This document shows positions 28,375 to 37,091 of a DNA stretch of 64,000 bases, one piece after another. A program made the position numbers and the translations under genes. The notes under the pieces are model-generated. The model worked only from the letters and a program-made list of their open reading frames with translations, searched no databases and was not told where the DNA came from. Every line of letters starts with the position of its first letter. Positions within the stretch are counted from its first letter, which is position 1. Location of the stretch: contig CALJHC010000003.1 of assembly GCA_938075415.1 (NCBI GenBank), forward strand, positions 124,001 to 188,000. The letters are read 5' to 3'. Source of the stretch: an uncultured Rubripirellula sp. Lineage in GTDB: Bacteria; Planctomycetota; Planctomycetia; Pirellulales; Pirellulaceae.

Positions 28375-29577
28375 ATGAACGACTCAGGCTTTGGAACGGC
28401 CACTGTGCCCTCGGTTGACCTCTGTCATCCCAATGCACCGCTTCAAGTATTTGATGGTGGTCAACCATCAGTTTGGCTCCTTGGAATGTTCCAAAAACTA
28501 ATGACCCCACCCTTACTTCTGATTAGCCTCATGGGGTCCTCGGCAAGCCTTGCCAATGACCCCATGAGTGGCAACAGCTTTGCAGAATTAACGAGCGACA
28601 TTTGCTTCGACCTACCCTTGGTCGTACAAGCCGACATGTACCCCGAAGAACCCAGTCAACTTCGCTTTGAACTGGCACTCTCTTCATTTCTTGATGGTCA
28701 AAATGCAAACTCGGTGAAACACTGGTTGATATTTGTCCAACCTCGCACGAACCGAACCCAAATCATTGACTACGCCCCCAGAACAAGAACAAGCAGTAAA
28801 TCAATCAGCCCGATCGTGGTCAAGGAACACCAAGAGCAATCAGAATCCGCGGGTGCTGGAATCAAAATTGACTATGCAAAGCTAGCCGGACTGCATGCGG
28901 CAAACGACCACGCCAACACCAGAACAACCTCGCGGGAGTACCAACTCCGCCCTTCAGAGCGACTCGAAACAGCATCAGGAAGCATCAATCGTGGAAAGGG
29001 CGTGTATTTCAAACTACTGAAGACGGACCAACAAATCCTTGAGGGCGAAAAAAGATTCAACATTACGCTCCAATCATCAGGGACATGCCGAAGCGAGTTA
29101 GTTGATGTCACAATTCTAGCACGGGGTGTTGAGCGAAAATTCAACACGCAATCACTTCGCTGGAAAGATTCTGTGGTGAACCTTTCGAGAGAAAGCTTCG
29201 TCGTTGCCGTTCATCGCAGGGGAGATCAAGAGGGCGCAAATCTGGCGAGATCACTGATGGAATCAGAACAAACGCTTCGCAACGCGTCTCGATCAGCGGG
29301 CAAAGAGCCTAAAGAAAATGCAATCTCACTTCTCGTGAAGAAACTCAACTTGCAACCTGAATCAGATACCTCCATGAGGTCTTCTGATCAATGGATTGAT
29401 CGCGTGATCCAACACAGCGTTGACCCCAATTCAGACAAAACGATTCTGGCATTACCCCTCAACACACGAGTCGCGATTCTTGACTACTTGGATGCGAGAA
29501 CTGCCTTTCTCGCAATCAATCAAACCGATGCTGAATCAACTGAACAAAATCCCCTTACTCGACAACCACCACGATAA
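28375..29577 (+). CDS. Hypothetical protein, probably membrane-anchored or exported
   Basis: A 400-residue protein I do not recognise. The N-terminus is polar for ~40 residues, followed by a hydrophobic stretch 'LMTPPLLLISLMGSSASLAND' region with a possible signal peptidase site at 'ASLA-ND', so export is plausible; a start further inside (Met near residue 38 or 43) would give a standard signal peptide. The rest is mixed, with a beta-rich middle ('YFKLLKTDQQILEG', 'FNITLQSSGTC', 'LVDVTILARG') and a helical, charged C-terminal third. AAAAAGGG precedes ATG 28375. Codon use and length support a real gene. It stands alone; no function can be assigned. Confidence 0.6.
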   Translation: MNDSGFGTATVPSVDLCHPNAPLQVFDGGQPSVWLLGMFQKLMTPPLLLISLMGSSASLANDPMSGNSFAELTSDICFDLPLVVQADMYPEEPSQLRFELALSSFLDGQNANSVKHWLIFVQPRTNRTQIIDYAPRTRTSSKSISPIVVKEHQEQSESAGAGIKIDYAKLAGLHAANDHANTRTTSREYQLRPSERLETASGSINRGKGVYFKLLKTDQQILEGEKRFNITLQSSGTCRSELVDVTILARGVERKFNTQSLRWKDSVVNLSRESFVVAVHRRGDQEGANLARSLMESEQTLRNASRSAGKEPKENAISLLVKKLNLQPESDTSMRSSDQWIDRVIQHSVDPNSDKTILALPLNTRVAILDYLDARTAFLAINQTDAESTEQNPLTRQPPR

Positions 29578-29736
29578 ACACCTTCTCTCAGGAAGACACG
29601 TCATAAGTCATGCACTGATCAAGAAAACCGAGTTCACCTATTCATCTAACGAACCATCGTGATTGCGTCTGACAGCAAAGCATTGGACTGAGACGTCTTT
29701 CGAAGGAAATGACCCAAGCATTCCTGCAAGCACTGA

Positions 29737-30717
29737 TCACTTCTCAGCATCGGAGATATCTGACTCCGTCTCTAACTCCCGAACTGCCATCGGGACCCGA
29801 ATTTCAACGACCATTCCGGGCAAAAAGTCTTTTTTTAGATCGTCAAGATTACGTCTATCGAGGATTTTGAAGGCAAATCCTCTCTCCTTGCACTGATCTT
29901 GCAGCCGCTCAATCGCTGGACGGTGACCATAGGCGAGAAGGCAGCGTCCACCAGGTTTTAGATGCAACGGTAATCCATCAAGCAGTGTTTCCATCAGATA
30001 GAACTGGGGATCGTAAAAAGCATGATCCAAGGGCTTGGCTACCACCCCATCTTCCCAAGGCGGATTAGAAAGAATGATGTCAAACGCCTCACTTTCTCCG
30101 ATCACCTCAAAAGCTCCTGGACGCTTTTGGGAAACTTGTCGCACATCAAGAGTCCGGTCAGGAACCAACATTGCCGCGTTGTACTTAGCGTTGGCAACCG
30201 CCGCCGGATTGATATCGGTCGCCACTACACGCTTGGCGTCACTCTTGAGGGCAATAATCGAAAGCACCCCCGAACCGGTGCCGATTTCAAGAACACTTTT
30301 TCCATCAACGATCAAATCCAACGCGATCATTTTTCGCAGTGAGGTCGTATCATCAGCTTCCCAGAAGACATCTTCGAACTGAACAAATACCCCCTCCTCA
30401 ATTTCTTCGATCTTCCATGTCTGCAATACTTTGTGTGAATAGTCGAGGTCCTCTCGGTACTCGGTTCTGCACCCAAAAAGCAATGAGGCACCGACCGCCC
30501 ATACCAGCAAGCAAGATAATCGGCATCCGTTTTTTTTCCTGACGCAAACTGGGATCGTGGGATCAGATCGCTTTGTCAACGAGAGAAGTAACATGCCAAG
30601 AACCCAAGCGACAACTAGAAAAAGCAGACAACTCAACAAGAAGAAAGCGGTTCGAACAAGTGATGGATGTCGATTCCAAACGAAACGACCATAACTTGCC
30701 TTGTCACGCTCGATCAA
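29737..30717 (-). CDS. Membrane-anchored PrmA-like SAM methyltransferase
   Basis: A 326-residue protein. Two hydrophobic segments open it ('FFLLSCLLFLVVAWVLGML' and 'LLVWAVGASLLFGC'), the second ending like a lipobox. The catalytic part resembles ribosomal protein L11 methyltransferase (PrmA) and HemK-type enzymes: motif I 'VLEIGTGSGVLSIIAL', 'VVATDINPAAVANAKYN', and 'FDIILSNPPWED' with the N-P-P-W signature of N- or amide-methyltransferases. The start is TTG at 30717, overlapping the upstream stop as TTGA, which suggests translational coupling to the DUF1559-like gene; no other start precedes the first membrane segment. Substrate unknown; anchoring makes a ribosomal target less likely. Confidence 0.75.
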   Translation of the reverse strand: MIERDKASYGRFVWNRHPSLVRTAFFLLSCLLFLVVAWVLGMLLLSLTKRSDPTIPVCVRKKNGCRLSCLLVWAVGASLLFGCRTEYREDLDYSHKVLQTWKIEEIEEGVFVQFEDVFWEADDTTSLRKMIALDLIVDGKSVLEIGTGSGVLSIIALKSDAKRVVATDINPAAVANAKYNAAMLVPDRTLDVRQVSQKRPGAFEVIGESEAFDIILSNPPWEDGVVAKPLDHAFYDPQFYLMETLLDGLPLHLKPGGRCLLAYGHRPAIERLQDQCKERGFAFKILDRRNLDDLKKDFLPGMVVEIRVPMAVRELETESDISDAEK

Positions 30718-31490
30718 TCTCCCGCGTTGATAGTGACCAATGCTTCCACGGATAACGCATCTAATGGCTCGTTAAATATTTCGACCCTTCCGTTGCAGTA
30801 CAAAACGAAAACAGGTTGGTCGATCGAGGCATCACCAAGGGCCGCTTGCAACTGGGGCAAATCAATCTCATCCGGTGCCGCCCACGGAACTGTACGGTTG
30901 GGAAGCACAACCGCTAACAACGTACGTTCCGCCCCATCCGTGATATCAGACGCCGAGACCGGAGACTGCCCCGAAAAGACACCCTCTGGATGCCGCACGC
31001 CATAAATATTTGTACGATTACTGGGACCGTCGCCTATTAAATAATTCGTGTAAATATCCGGGGCATCTTCGCTCAAGGATTGATTAGCTGGCGAGTCCCA
31101 TTTCTGTGTCTGATCCCAAGAATCCCAATTCGATGCCACGTTAACAAGATCAAGATACGGAACCAGGGAAACACGCCAGCTCGCCAGAGGCTCAGAAGGT
31201 TGGTCATCGCTGAGAATGGCAACAGGCGGATATTGCTGATGAACCTCGTGGTATTGCTGCATAGCCATCCCAAGATTTACCAGATTGCTACGCACTCCCA
31301 CCTGCCTCGCTGCACTTCTGGCACTGCTCACCGCAGGCACCAACAACGCAACCAAGACACCTCCGCAGAAGAGCAGCAGAAGCACAAAAAGAGCGAGTAT
31401 GAGAAGGATAATCGCCGCTGGAGACTTGCCTTGCCTCGCTGGCGGTTGCTGGGAGTCTGGGCCTGGATTGACCAGCGGATCATTCGACAT
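30714..31490 (-). CDS. DUF1559-like pilin-type exported protein
   Basis: A 258-residue protein with a Pro-rich N-terminus, one membrane segment ('AAIILLILALFVLLLLFCGG') and then 'VLVALLVPAVSSARSAARQ' followed by 'NLVNLGMAMQQYHEVHQQYPP'. The R-x-x-x-C/S-x-N-x-L-x-x-x-x-A-x-x-x-Y-H pattern plus a later 'VFSGQSPVSASDITDGAERTL' element match the DUF1559 family, abundant and specific to planctomycetes. It lacks the canonical short prepilin leader because of the N-terminal extension. ATG 31490 is used; a TTG start at 31538 is less likely. Coupled to the downstream methyltransferase by a 4-bp overlap. Confidence 0.75.
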   Translation of the reverse strand: MSNDPLVNPGPDSQQPPARQGKSPAAIILLILALFVLLLLFCGGVLVALLVPAVSSARSAARQVGVRSNLVNLGMAMQQYHEVHQQYPPVAILSDDQPSEPLASWRVSLVPYLDLVNVASNWDSWDQTQKWDSPANQSLSEDAPDIYTNYLIGDGPSNRTNIYGVRHPEGVFSGQSPVSASDITDGAERTLLAVVLPNRTVPWAAPDEIDLPQLQAALGDASIDQPVFVLYCNGRVEIFNEPLDALSVEALVTINAGD

Positions 31491-31799
31491 GGGATTGCCA
31501 CGACATGAGTGGGGAAGGGTCAGGCTTGAAGCGATCAAGCCACGAGCGATGCCGTTAGTTTAACCTCCCAACGTCCTCGACGTAAGAATCCATCCGACTA
31601 CCGATGGCTCAACGACCAGTGGTGAAGATCCCCCGAAATCCAGAAAGGACGATTCATTGAATCCAATCGTGACAGGAAAGACGATTCATTGAATCCAATC
31701 GTGACAGGAAAGACTTAGCCAAATCAAACAGTGTCAATTAGAAGCTACGTCTCGTGCTGTTGATCGAAGAAACCGGACACTAGAAAACCGGAGATGAAG
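31491..31799. other. Intergenic region with an exact 32-bp tandem duplication
   Basis: A ~310-bp gap. Apart from the tandem duplication at 31649-31712 (listed separately), nothing was recognised; no terminator follows the DUF11 gene ending at 31800 on the minus strand. Confidence 0.5.
31649..31712. repeat. Exact 32-bp tandem duplication
   Basis: The 32-bp segment beginning ACGATTCATTGAATCC is repeated without change (31649-31680 and 31681-31712). Two perfect copies suggest a recent event. There is no spacer, so it is not a CRISPR. Confidence 0.93.
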
Positions 31800-32924
31800 C
31801 TATCGGACACGGCACTGGAATTGAATGGTCACGGACTGTCCCACTCTCAGAGGCTCAACCAGATTCCACTGCAGCCGGAGAGATTCAGCGTCATTGCCAG
31901 TACTCTCAAACTCCACTTCCGCTTCACAATCCAGACTATCAGCAACATATTCCAAGCGGGTGGTCAGGTTGTCAACGATCACAACATCATTCACTGGACC
32001 ATCACCGACATTCTCGATTCGAAGTCCGAAGGTGACAATGTCTCCCGGTTTCGCATCCTCTCGGTCGGCAAACTTACTAATCTGCAATCGTCCATTGCCC
32101 TCTTGGAAATCATAAATGGTGAATCCATCCACCGTCTGTTCACGAACCAGCGATGGCGTTCGGAAATTCTGCACCGCAACCTCCAGAGACTCTTCGGTTT
32201 GCCAGGTCACCGCAGCGTTTGAGTACAAATCAACCAAAGCCTTCTGGTCACCCTGCAGCGTATACACCTCATTCGCGGTCAGGTTCACTAGTGCCGCGAT
32301 CACATTGGCAGCAACATTGACCTGCTGGACCGACTCGACTGGCACGCCGCGTTCTCGTTCGCGCATCGCATCAAGTCCACGAGCGACTTCTGCATGACCC
32401 ACTTCGAGCGAATCTCTCATCACGAGTCCTGGCAAGGGTTGATCAACACGCACCGTGCCGACAGGTCGGTCCATCTGAGCCAGACCAACGGCTCTTCCAC
32501 CAGCCAATGCGCCAGAGACCTGACGGACCGAACGGAATCGCGGTGCGTAAAGCTGCACCTGATTACTCGCTTGAATCTCCACCCTACCTGATTCTGTCTT
32601 GTAATGAACGATTGTGTCCTCAGGTTGCAAACCGGCGAAGGATTCATCCTTTCGACGCTTAGCGGTTGGATGATGATCACCGCCATCCCTGACGTATTCC
32701 TGAGGGTCCGTGGGTTGCACAGCGAGAGTGGCCGCTTGTGTCGGCATTTGTCTTGCATAGCCGACCGGAGACGGATTCATTGTGCCAGCATGGTCCAAAT
32801 CAGCTCGCATCACCCTGGGACCCTGAGCCGAATCTCGCCTGATCGACGATGGTGACATGCAACCCATCGCCAGAATGACCAGCACTCCGAAACTCCAGAC
32901 CAATCTTTTCGACGACCTTTTCAT
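31800..32924 (-). CDS. DUF11-domain lipoprotein
   Basis: A 374-residue exported protein. The N-terminus has a lipoprotein signal with lipobox 'LAMGC' (Cys22). A long polar middle follows. The C-terminal ~120 residues form a DUF11 (conserved repeat, immunoglobulin-like) domain: 'DAKPGDIVTFGLRIENVGDGPVNDVV' region, 'VDNLTTRLEYVADSL', 'LVEPLRVGQSVTIQF'. Such domains occur in surface and cell-wall proteins of planctomycetes, which may be crosslinked into the proteinaceous envelope. The ATG overlaps the upstream stop codon (ATGA, 32921-32924), giving translational coupling to the gene at 32921-33676. Confidence 0.8.
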   Translation of the reverse strand: MKRSSKRLVWSFGVLVILAMGCMSPSSIRRDSAQGPRVMRADLDHAGTMNPSPVGYARQMPTQAATLAVQPTDPQEYVRDGGDHHPTAKRRKDESFAGLQPEDTIVHYKTESGRVEIQASNQVQLYAPRFRSVRQVSGALAGGRAVGLAQMDRPVGTVRVDQPLPGLVMRDSLEVGHAEVARGLDAMRERERGVPVESVQQVNVAANVIAALVNLTANEVYTLQGDQKALVDLYSNAAVTWQTEESLEVAVQNFRTPSLVREQTVDGFTIYDFQEGNGRLQISKFADREDAKPGDIVTFGLRIENVGDGPVNDVVIVDNLTTRLEYVADSLDCEAEVEFESTGNDAESLRLQWNLVEPLRVGQSVTIQFQCRVR

Positions 32925-33676
32925 GGCTGTTCTTCGAACTCGCTTGGGACGTGGTTGGATGGTGTGTTAGGAAACGGAGCCCACGTGGGGTAATCAAAAA
33001 AGAATTCCGGTAGCAAGGCTGCCGCAGAAGGTGGTTTCAACGAGCCAATTCGAACAATCGCTACGGGACGTCCATAATGATCCGCAACGGCAAGTGGGTC
33101 CTGAAACTCCGAGACCTCAAAGGGTCGATTCGTCGATGCAGTCTGCACCGAGGGAATCGCAGTTTGTGGATCCTCGAGGTAAATCACTCTTGTCACCATC
33201 TGACCATCGATCGCCGCGAGAAAATCTTCCTCGTCAAGCTGTACTTCAATGGGGTACTGCGTTGCCAAATGTTGAGGTGGATAGGTCCTATCAATCACTT
33301 CAATGGTTGGGAAGAGCTCAACACCGATCGCGCCAGGAATCTGGGTGATCTGAAAGCGATAAACTGAGCCAATCAAAAAACCAGCTTCCAGCCTCGGTTT
33401 GGAAGCGGTCATTCTGCCTTTGGCAGGAAGTGCGAAGTGAGCACTGCCCGGACCGGTGATGGCGACCGGCTGGTAGTAGCCGACCACGGGGCCTTGTCCC
33501 ATCAATCTGGCAGAACCGACCATGCCTGGCGGGTTGCTTGCGCGAAAAACCGGGTGCAGATTACCGTGGGTGAGAAAGTCCGAAGGTTCGGCCGCGGTGC
33601 AAGTGGATGACCAAGAGACAAAGATCGCCAAGAGGCAGGCAACAATGCTCGAGGTGAAAGTCTTGGCGATAGGCAT
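32921..33676 (-). CDS. Exported envelope protein, paralogue of the 33880-34947 product
   Basis: A 251-residue exported protein with a signal peptide ('SSIVACLLAIFVSWSSTCTAA'). Its core matches the neighbouring lipoprotein at 33880-34947: 'YRFQITQIPGAIGVELFPTIE', 'YPIEVQLDEEDF', 'VTRVIYLEDPQ', 'GRPVAIVRIGS'. This shared ~130-residue domain looks beta-rich and is unnamed as far as I know; homologues seem planctomycete-specific (inference from lack of recognition). It lacks the lipobox of its paralogue. ATG 33676 is preferred to a TTG 18 bp upstream. It overlaps the DUF11 gene by 4 bp, so the two are probably made in fixed ratio. Confidence 0.7.
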   Translation of the reverse strand: MPIAKTFTSSIVACLLAIFVSWSSTCTAAEPSDFLTHGNLHPVFRASNPPGMVGSARLMGQGPVVGYYQPVAITGPGSAHFALPAKGRMTASKPRLEAGFLIGSVYRFQITQIPGAIGVELFPTIEVIDRTYPPQHLATQYPIEVQLDEEDFLAAIDGQMVTRVIYLEDPQTAIPSVQTASTNRPFEVSEFQDPLAVADHYGRPVAIVRIGSLKPPSAAALLPEFFFDYPTWAPFPNTPSNHVPSEFEEQP

Positions 33677-33744
33677 CTTGCGTGAACCAGGCAATGAGTA
33701 GAACGCAGGAGTGGTCAGTCTTTAACAGCAACGCCGATGTAGCG

Positions 33745-33782
33745 AAAACGCGGAGCGGTCGTTGCGATCCGCACCGCGTTTT
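33745..33782 (-). terminator. Hairpin between the two paralogous envelope genes
   Basis: AAAACGCGG (33745-33753) pairs with CCGCGTTTT (33774-33782); the interior GCGGTCGTTGCGATCCGC extends the stem with one bulge. On the minus strand it is followed by TTTTCGC, and on the plus strand by TTTTATCG, so it could stop transcription in either direction. It lies about 100 bp after the upstream gene's stop and could attenuate the downstream pair. Confidence 0.6.
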
Positions 33783-33879
33783 ATCGTTCAATGATTCAAT
33801 GCCAGAGTCTCAAACCTTCGCGTCGCTGGCAATCAATCGAGTATCACGGGTGAACATCAATGCGATCTCTCACCTTTGG

Positions 33880-34947
33880 TCAAGGCAGGTTGACCGCACT
33901 GTGATTTCGCATGGCATGCTTCCTGAGACCGCCACGTTGTCCAAGTGGCAATTTACCTGCCCCGGGACCACCCATCTGGGTTCCTGACATGTGCGGTGCG
34001 TACTGAAGCACGGGCACGCCGGGCATCGGTGCGGCAGCCATTGGAGCCGTTTGACAGTTTCCACAGCCGTCGGTCATGGCAGGAGCGTAAGGAGCAGGCA
34101 GTCCGGCAACCCTGGGAGCCATCATGCTCGCTACCGTGTCTGAACCTGCACCGGCCATCTCAACGTCCTTGTCACCCAAGCGGATGATGGCCAAAATCGA
34201 ACCGCGACGGTCCGCTTCGACAATCGGGTCGACGCCCGGGTCAAGTCGAGTGCTGACAAGTGTGTCGATGCCAGCCAAAGCAGGTCCTTGGAACGCCGGA
34301 TCTGGAAGGTAGATGACCTTCGTCACGAAGTTGCCAGTGAGAACCTGATCGAAGTCTTCTTCGGTGAACTGAATGGGAACCGAGTTGTGTGCGAGATAAG
34401 CACCGGTTCGGGGATTGGCGTATGCAAGCTCGATCGTTGGATAAAGCTCAACACCCTCCCGGTTGGGAATGCTCGTGAGCTTGATTCGATAGAGACCACC
34501 TTGCGGGAAGTTCTGTCGAGCAGGAACGACGAGAGCTTCGCTATCAAAACCACCCGATCCGGTGGCATCGTAGCGGACCTGCATTCCGTCGGGATTGCCG
34601 AATGTGACTTGAAGCGTCGGAGGAGTAGCATTGACTGCTGCCATTCCCTCAGCAGCCGGCGGAGCCGTCTGCATGAAGTTGACCAATCCGATTTCGCCAT
34701 CACCAACCGAACCTCGAGCAGGCTCTGAGGCAGCCATTGCGAGCGATTGCGGTACTGAGACCGCCCCCCTCATGGCCGCTGACGCTGGATTCGGACCACC
34801 CAGAACTCCCGGTCCGGGACCTCCGACGCCTGGTCCAACTTCCATCATTCGTTGCTCGGATGGCAGGTTGTGGCGAACCGGCACACATCCGGTGGCGAGG
34901 ATCGCCGTAGTCGCGAAGAGCGACAAATGAGTGACGATTCGTTTCAT
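33880..34947 (-). CDS. Envelope lipoprotein, larger paralogue of the 32921-33676 product
   Basis: A 355-residue lipoprotein with lipobox 'ILATGC' and a Gly/Pro-rich linker ('GPGVGGPGPGVLGGPNP'). The middle domain is 'GLYRIKLTSIPNREGVELYP' followed by 'VPIQFTEEDFDQVLTGNFVTK', 'VIYLPDPA' and 'SILAIIRLGDKD', clearly related to the next gene's product. A Met/Pro/Ala-rich tail with 'GCGNCQTAPMAAAP' and a basic end follow. ATG 34947 has GGGGGAAACG upstream; an ATG 27 bp upstream overlaps it. It leads a probable three-gene envelope unit with a hairpin between genes one and two. Function unknown; a structural role at the envelope is inferred. Confidence 0.72.
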   Translation of the reverse strand: MKRIVTHLSLFATTAILATGCVPVRHNLPSEQRMMEVGPGVGGPGPGVLGGPNPASAAMRGAVSVPQSLAMAASEPARGSVGDGEIGLVNFMQTAPPAAEGMAAVNATPPTLQVTFGNPDGMQVRYDATGSGGFDSEALVVPARQNFPQGGLYRIKLTSIPNREGVELYPTIELAYANPRTGAYLAHNSVPIQFTEEDFDQVLTGNFVTKVIYLPDPAFQGPALAGIDTLVSTRLDPGVDPIVEADRRGSILAIIRLGDKDVEMAGAGSDTVASMMAPRVAGLPAPYAPAMTDGCGNCQTAPMAAAPMPGVPVLQYAPHMSGTQMGGPGAGKLPLGQRGGLRKHAMRNHSAVNLP

Positions 34948-35280
34948 CGTTTCCCCCGTTCCTTGGGTTTGCATACTCGTTGCGTTGGGTAATCAGCCCG
35001 AGTCTTGGTCGTTTGGTTGATAGATCCGTGTGGACTTTGACAGGCCTCGCAAACTACGATCCCGTGGCCGTCAAATTCCATTTCAACCGGCTTTTGCAAT
35101 CTCGCGTTGGCCAATGAAGCCAAAAACAAGTTTGCGGACCGATGTCGTATGTGGTCATCGGCACGTTGAATAAGGAATCTTTGAGAAAACCAGCACAACC
35201 CGACCATGAAGATTGATCATCACAGGCCGCGAGACTCCTCAATCGACCGCCAAGCATCGCCCGATAACGGGGAAAAAGCC
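34948..35280. other. Divergent intergenic region, promoters only inferred
   Basis: A 333-bp gap between divergently transcribed envelope genes. No repeat, hairpin or small gene was recognised. The plus-strand frame of the next gene is open to an ATG at 35206, but that start has no ribosome-binding site. Confidence 0.4.
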
Positions 35281-36762
35281 ATGAGTCAGCGTCTCAAACC
35301 GCAGTCCACCGACACCCAGAGAAATCTCAGCTTTTATTTTTGGAACAGCAATCAACGCCTGATTTTTTTCCTAATCTTCTTCGCCTTGTTGACCTTCTCT
35401 TTAGCTAGCAAATACAGATTACGAGCTGATGAGGGCAGAAGTGGCCCGAGATTCGGCAACAATTACTCCAGCTCAGCGAAGCAGACCCCCCCGAGACCGG
35501 ACGCAGAGCCGATTGTGAGGCCGGGAGCAGAGCCAATTGTCAGACCAGCTATTTCCTCCGCTTCGGCCGATGCATCGCCCGACATCCCGCAGATAACCCG
35601 TGGATCAGACTCATCAAAGAAAGCTTCTGAGGCATTCTCATCGGAAACCAATACTGCGGGGATAAGGTCCGGTGGCCAGATTGGCCGATCGTCACTTGGG
35701 TCGTTCCCGACTCCTGAATCCAGATCGCTCGAAACCAACAACGGGGTATTTCAACCCAAAGATGCCCGCAAGCGGGGCATCGAACCGCAACTGAAAGATC
35801 TGGATACTTCGATCGCATTACCCTTCGAAACAGCATCTCCCAATAGCGACGCGCGAGCAATGCCACTCGATGGGCAGATCCGAGGCCCCACGTCCAACAA
35901 CACGCAGACCTCGAGTCCCCAAGCAATTGCACTTTTGCAGCGAGTCTTGAGCGAACTGGTTCACGGACCCGCGTTTCACTGCAAGGTCCGTGAAACCGTT
36001 TGGACCAATGGCCGAGAGGTGGTGGGGGTGGGAACTTACGAACAAGCGGGGCAGGGCAGTGGTCGCTATCACCTTCAGGTGACCATGCATGATGGGATTG
36101 GAAAACATCGTCTACAACAAATCAGCGATGGTCGGCTCGCTTGGACACGAATGGAAATCGCCAAACAAGTGACGCTGAGGCGTGTTGATGTTGGCCGGCT
36201 GGACGAATGGGTGGGAACGGAATCCTCACGTTCCTCAGTTGCTCCGCGTTTCACCGTAGGGGCGTGGACAGAACTGCTTTCGTCTGTTGAACGGGATTAC
36301 GTGATCAATCTCGCGGGGGCAAAACTGGAAAACGAATCAGTTTGGGTGATCAAAGGCAAATTAAGTAATGCACGGCGAGCAGAAATCATGGAGAAAAACG
36401 GACACACCTCTTGGCCGGTGCTGTACCCGACTCGTGTTCATGTCGCTGTTCAAACAAAATCAGATGACCAAGCCCGCTTTGGTCAATTGCTTCCAGTGCG
36501 TTTTGAATTCTGGAGCGATCCGCTTGAGGAGAAGACTCAGGCGATGGCATCTCAGGATGCGATGCCAACTGAGCAGGATGGAGCTCGTCTGATCACACTC
36601 ATCGAGCTTTATTCGATTCAACCCATCGTGCCGCCGCCTGTGGAACGGTTTCGTTTTGAAAATCAGGAAGCAGAGGTCAACTTTATCAACGAAACCGATC
36701 GGTACATACAAATGCACGGTGTCCAGCTGACCGAACGCGAATTGATCCAACTCAGACGATGA
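35281..36762 (+). CDS. Membrane-anchored hypothetical protein, LolA-like C-terminal fold possible
   Basis: A 493-residue protein with one hydrophobic segment near residues 25-42 ('LIFFLIFFALLTFSLAS'), then ~150 residues of low-complexity Ser/Pro/Ala sequence containing two near-identical nine-residue units ('DAEPIVRPG', 'GAEPIVRPA'). The C-terminal ~250 residues are folded-looking: 'LLQRVLSELVHGPAFHCKVRE', 'GVGTYEQAGQGSGRYHLQVT', 'RLQQISDGRLAWTRMEI', which recall periplasmic LolA/DUF2092-type domains that bind lipid; this is a weak resemblance. ATG 35281 has GGGGAAAAAGCC upstream and is preferred to ATG 35206. Function unknown. Confidence 0.6.
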   Translation: MSQRLKPQSTDTQRNLSFYFWNSNQRLIFFLIFFALLTFSLASKYRLRADEGRSGPRFGNNYSSSAKQTPPRPDAEPIVRPGAEPIVRPAISSASADASPDIPQITRGSDSSKKASEAFSSETNTAGIRSGGQIGRSSLGSFPTPESRSLETNNGVFQPKDARKRGIEPQLKDLDTSIALPFETASPNSDARAMPLDGQIRGPTSNNTQTSSPQAIALLQRVLSELVHGPAFHCKVRETVWTNGREVVGVGTYEQAGQGSGRYHLQVTMHDGIGKHRLQQISDGRLAWTRMEIAKQVTLRRVDVGRLDEWVGTESSRSSVAPRFTVGAWTELLSSVERDYVINLAGAKLENESVWVIKGKLSNARRAEIMEKNGHTSWPVLYPTRVHVAVQTKSDDQARFGQLLPVRFEFWSDPLEEKTQAMASQDAMPTEQDGARLITLIELYSIQPIVPPPVERFRFENQEAEVNFINETDRYIQMHGVQLTERELIQLRR

Positions 36763-37091
36763 CCTGATGTTCGGCCAACAAGGGAAATCGAACCCTCCTC
36801 TGCTTGATCGCACTCTAAGCAATCGGACACTGAGCAATCGGACACTGAGCAATCACAGGATATGCGAATCGCGAGCAGGTCTCGATCACGCCAACGAGAT
36901 CCTGCACGCTCGGAAGCGTCTTCAAAATAGAAAAACTTCGTCCGAGGTGAATCACGGTGGCTAACCTCTGAGACGGCATCTTGTTAGCGAGAGAAAAAAT
37001 CGCGATTCTGATTCGTACTGTGCAAACCAACTCAGCAAGCCTGCCAAGGTAATGATGAGTTGATGCAATCCGATACAAAACCGACTAAAAA
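36763..37091. other. Intergenic region with a 15-bp tandem repeat
   Basis: A 329-bp gap. Two exact tandem copies of AGCAATCGGACACTG (36818-36847) are followed by a partial third copy (AGCAATC to 36854). Nothing else was recognised. Confidence 0.5.
36818..36854. repeat. 15-bp tandem repeat, two and a half copies
   Basis: AGCAATCGGACACTG at 36818-36832 and 36833-36847, then a truncated AGCAATC. Intergenic, upstream of the UbiA-family gene. Confidence 0.9.

Noticed and set aside
31649..31712. Possible CRISPR
   Set aside because: Only two adjacent copies with no spacer; a simple tandem duplication. No cas gene anywhere in the window.
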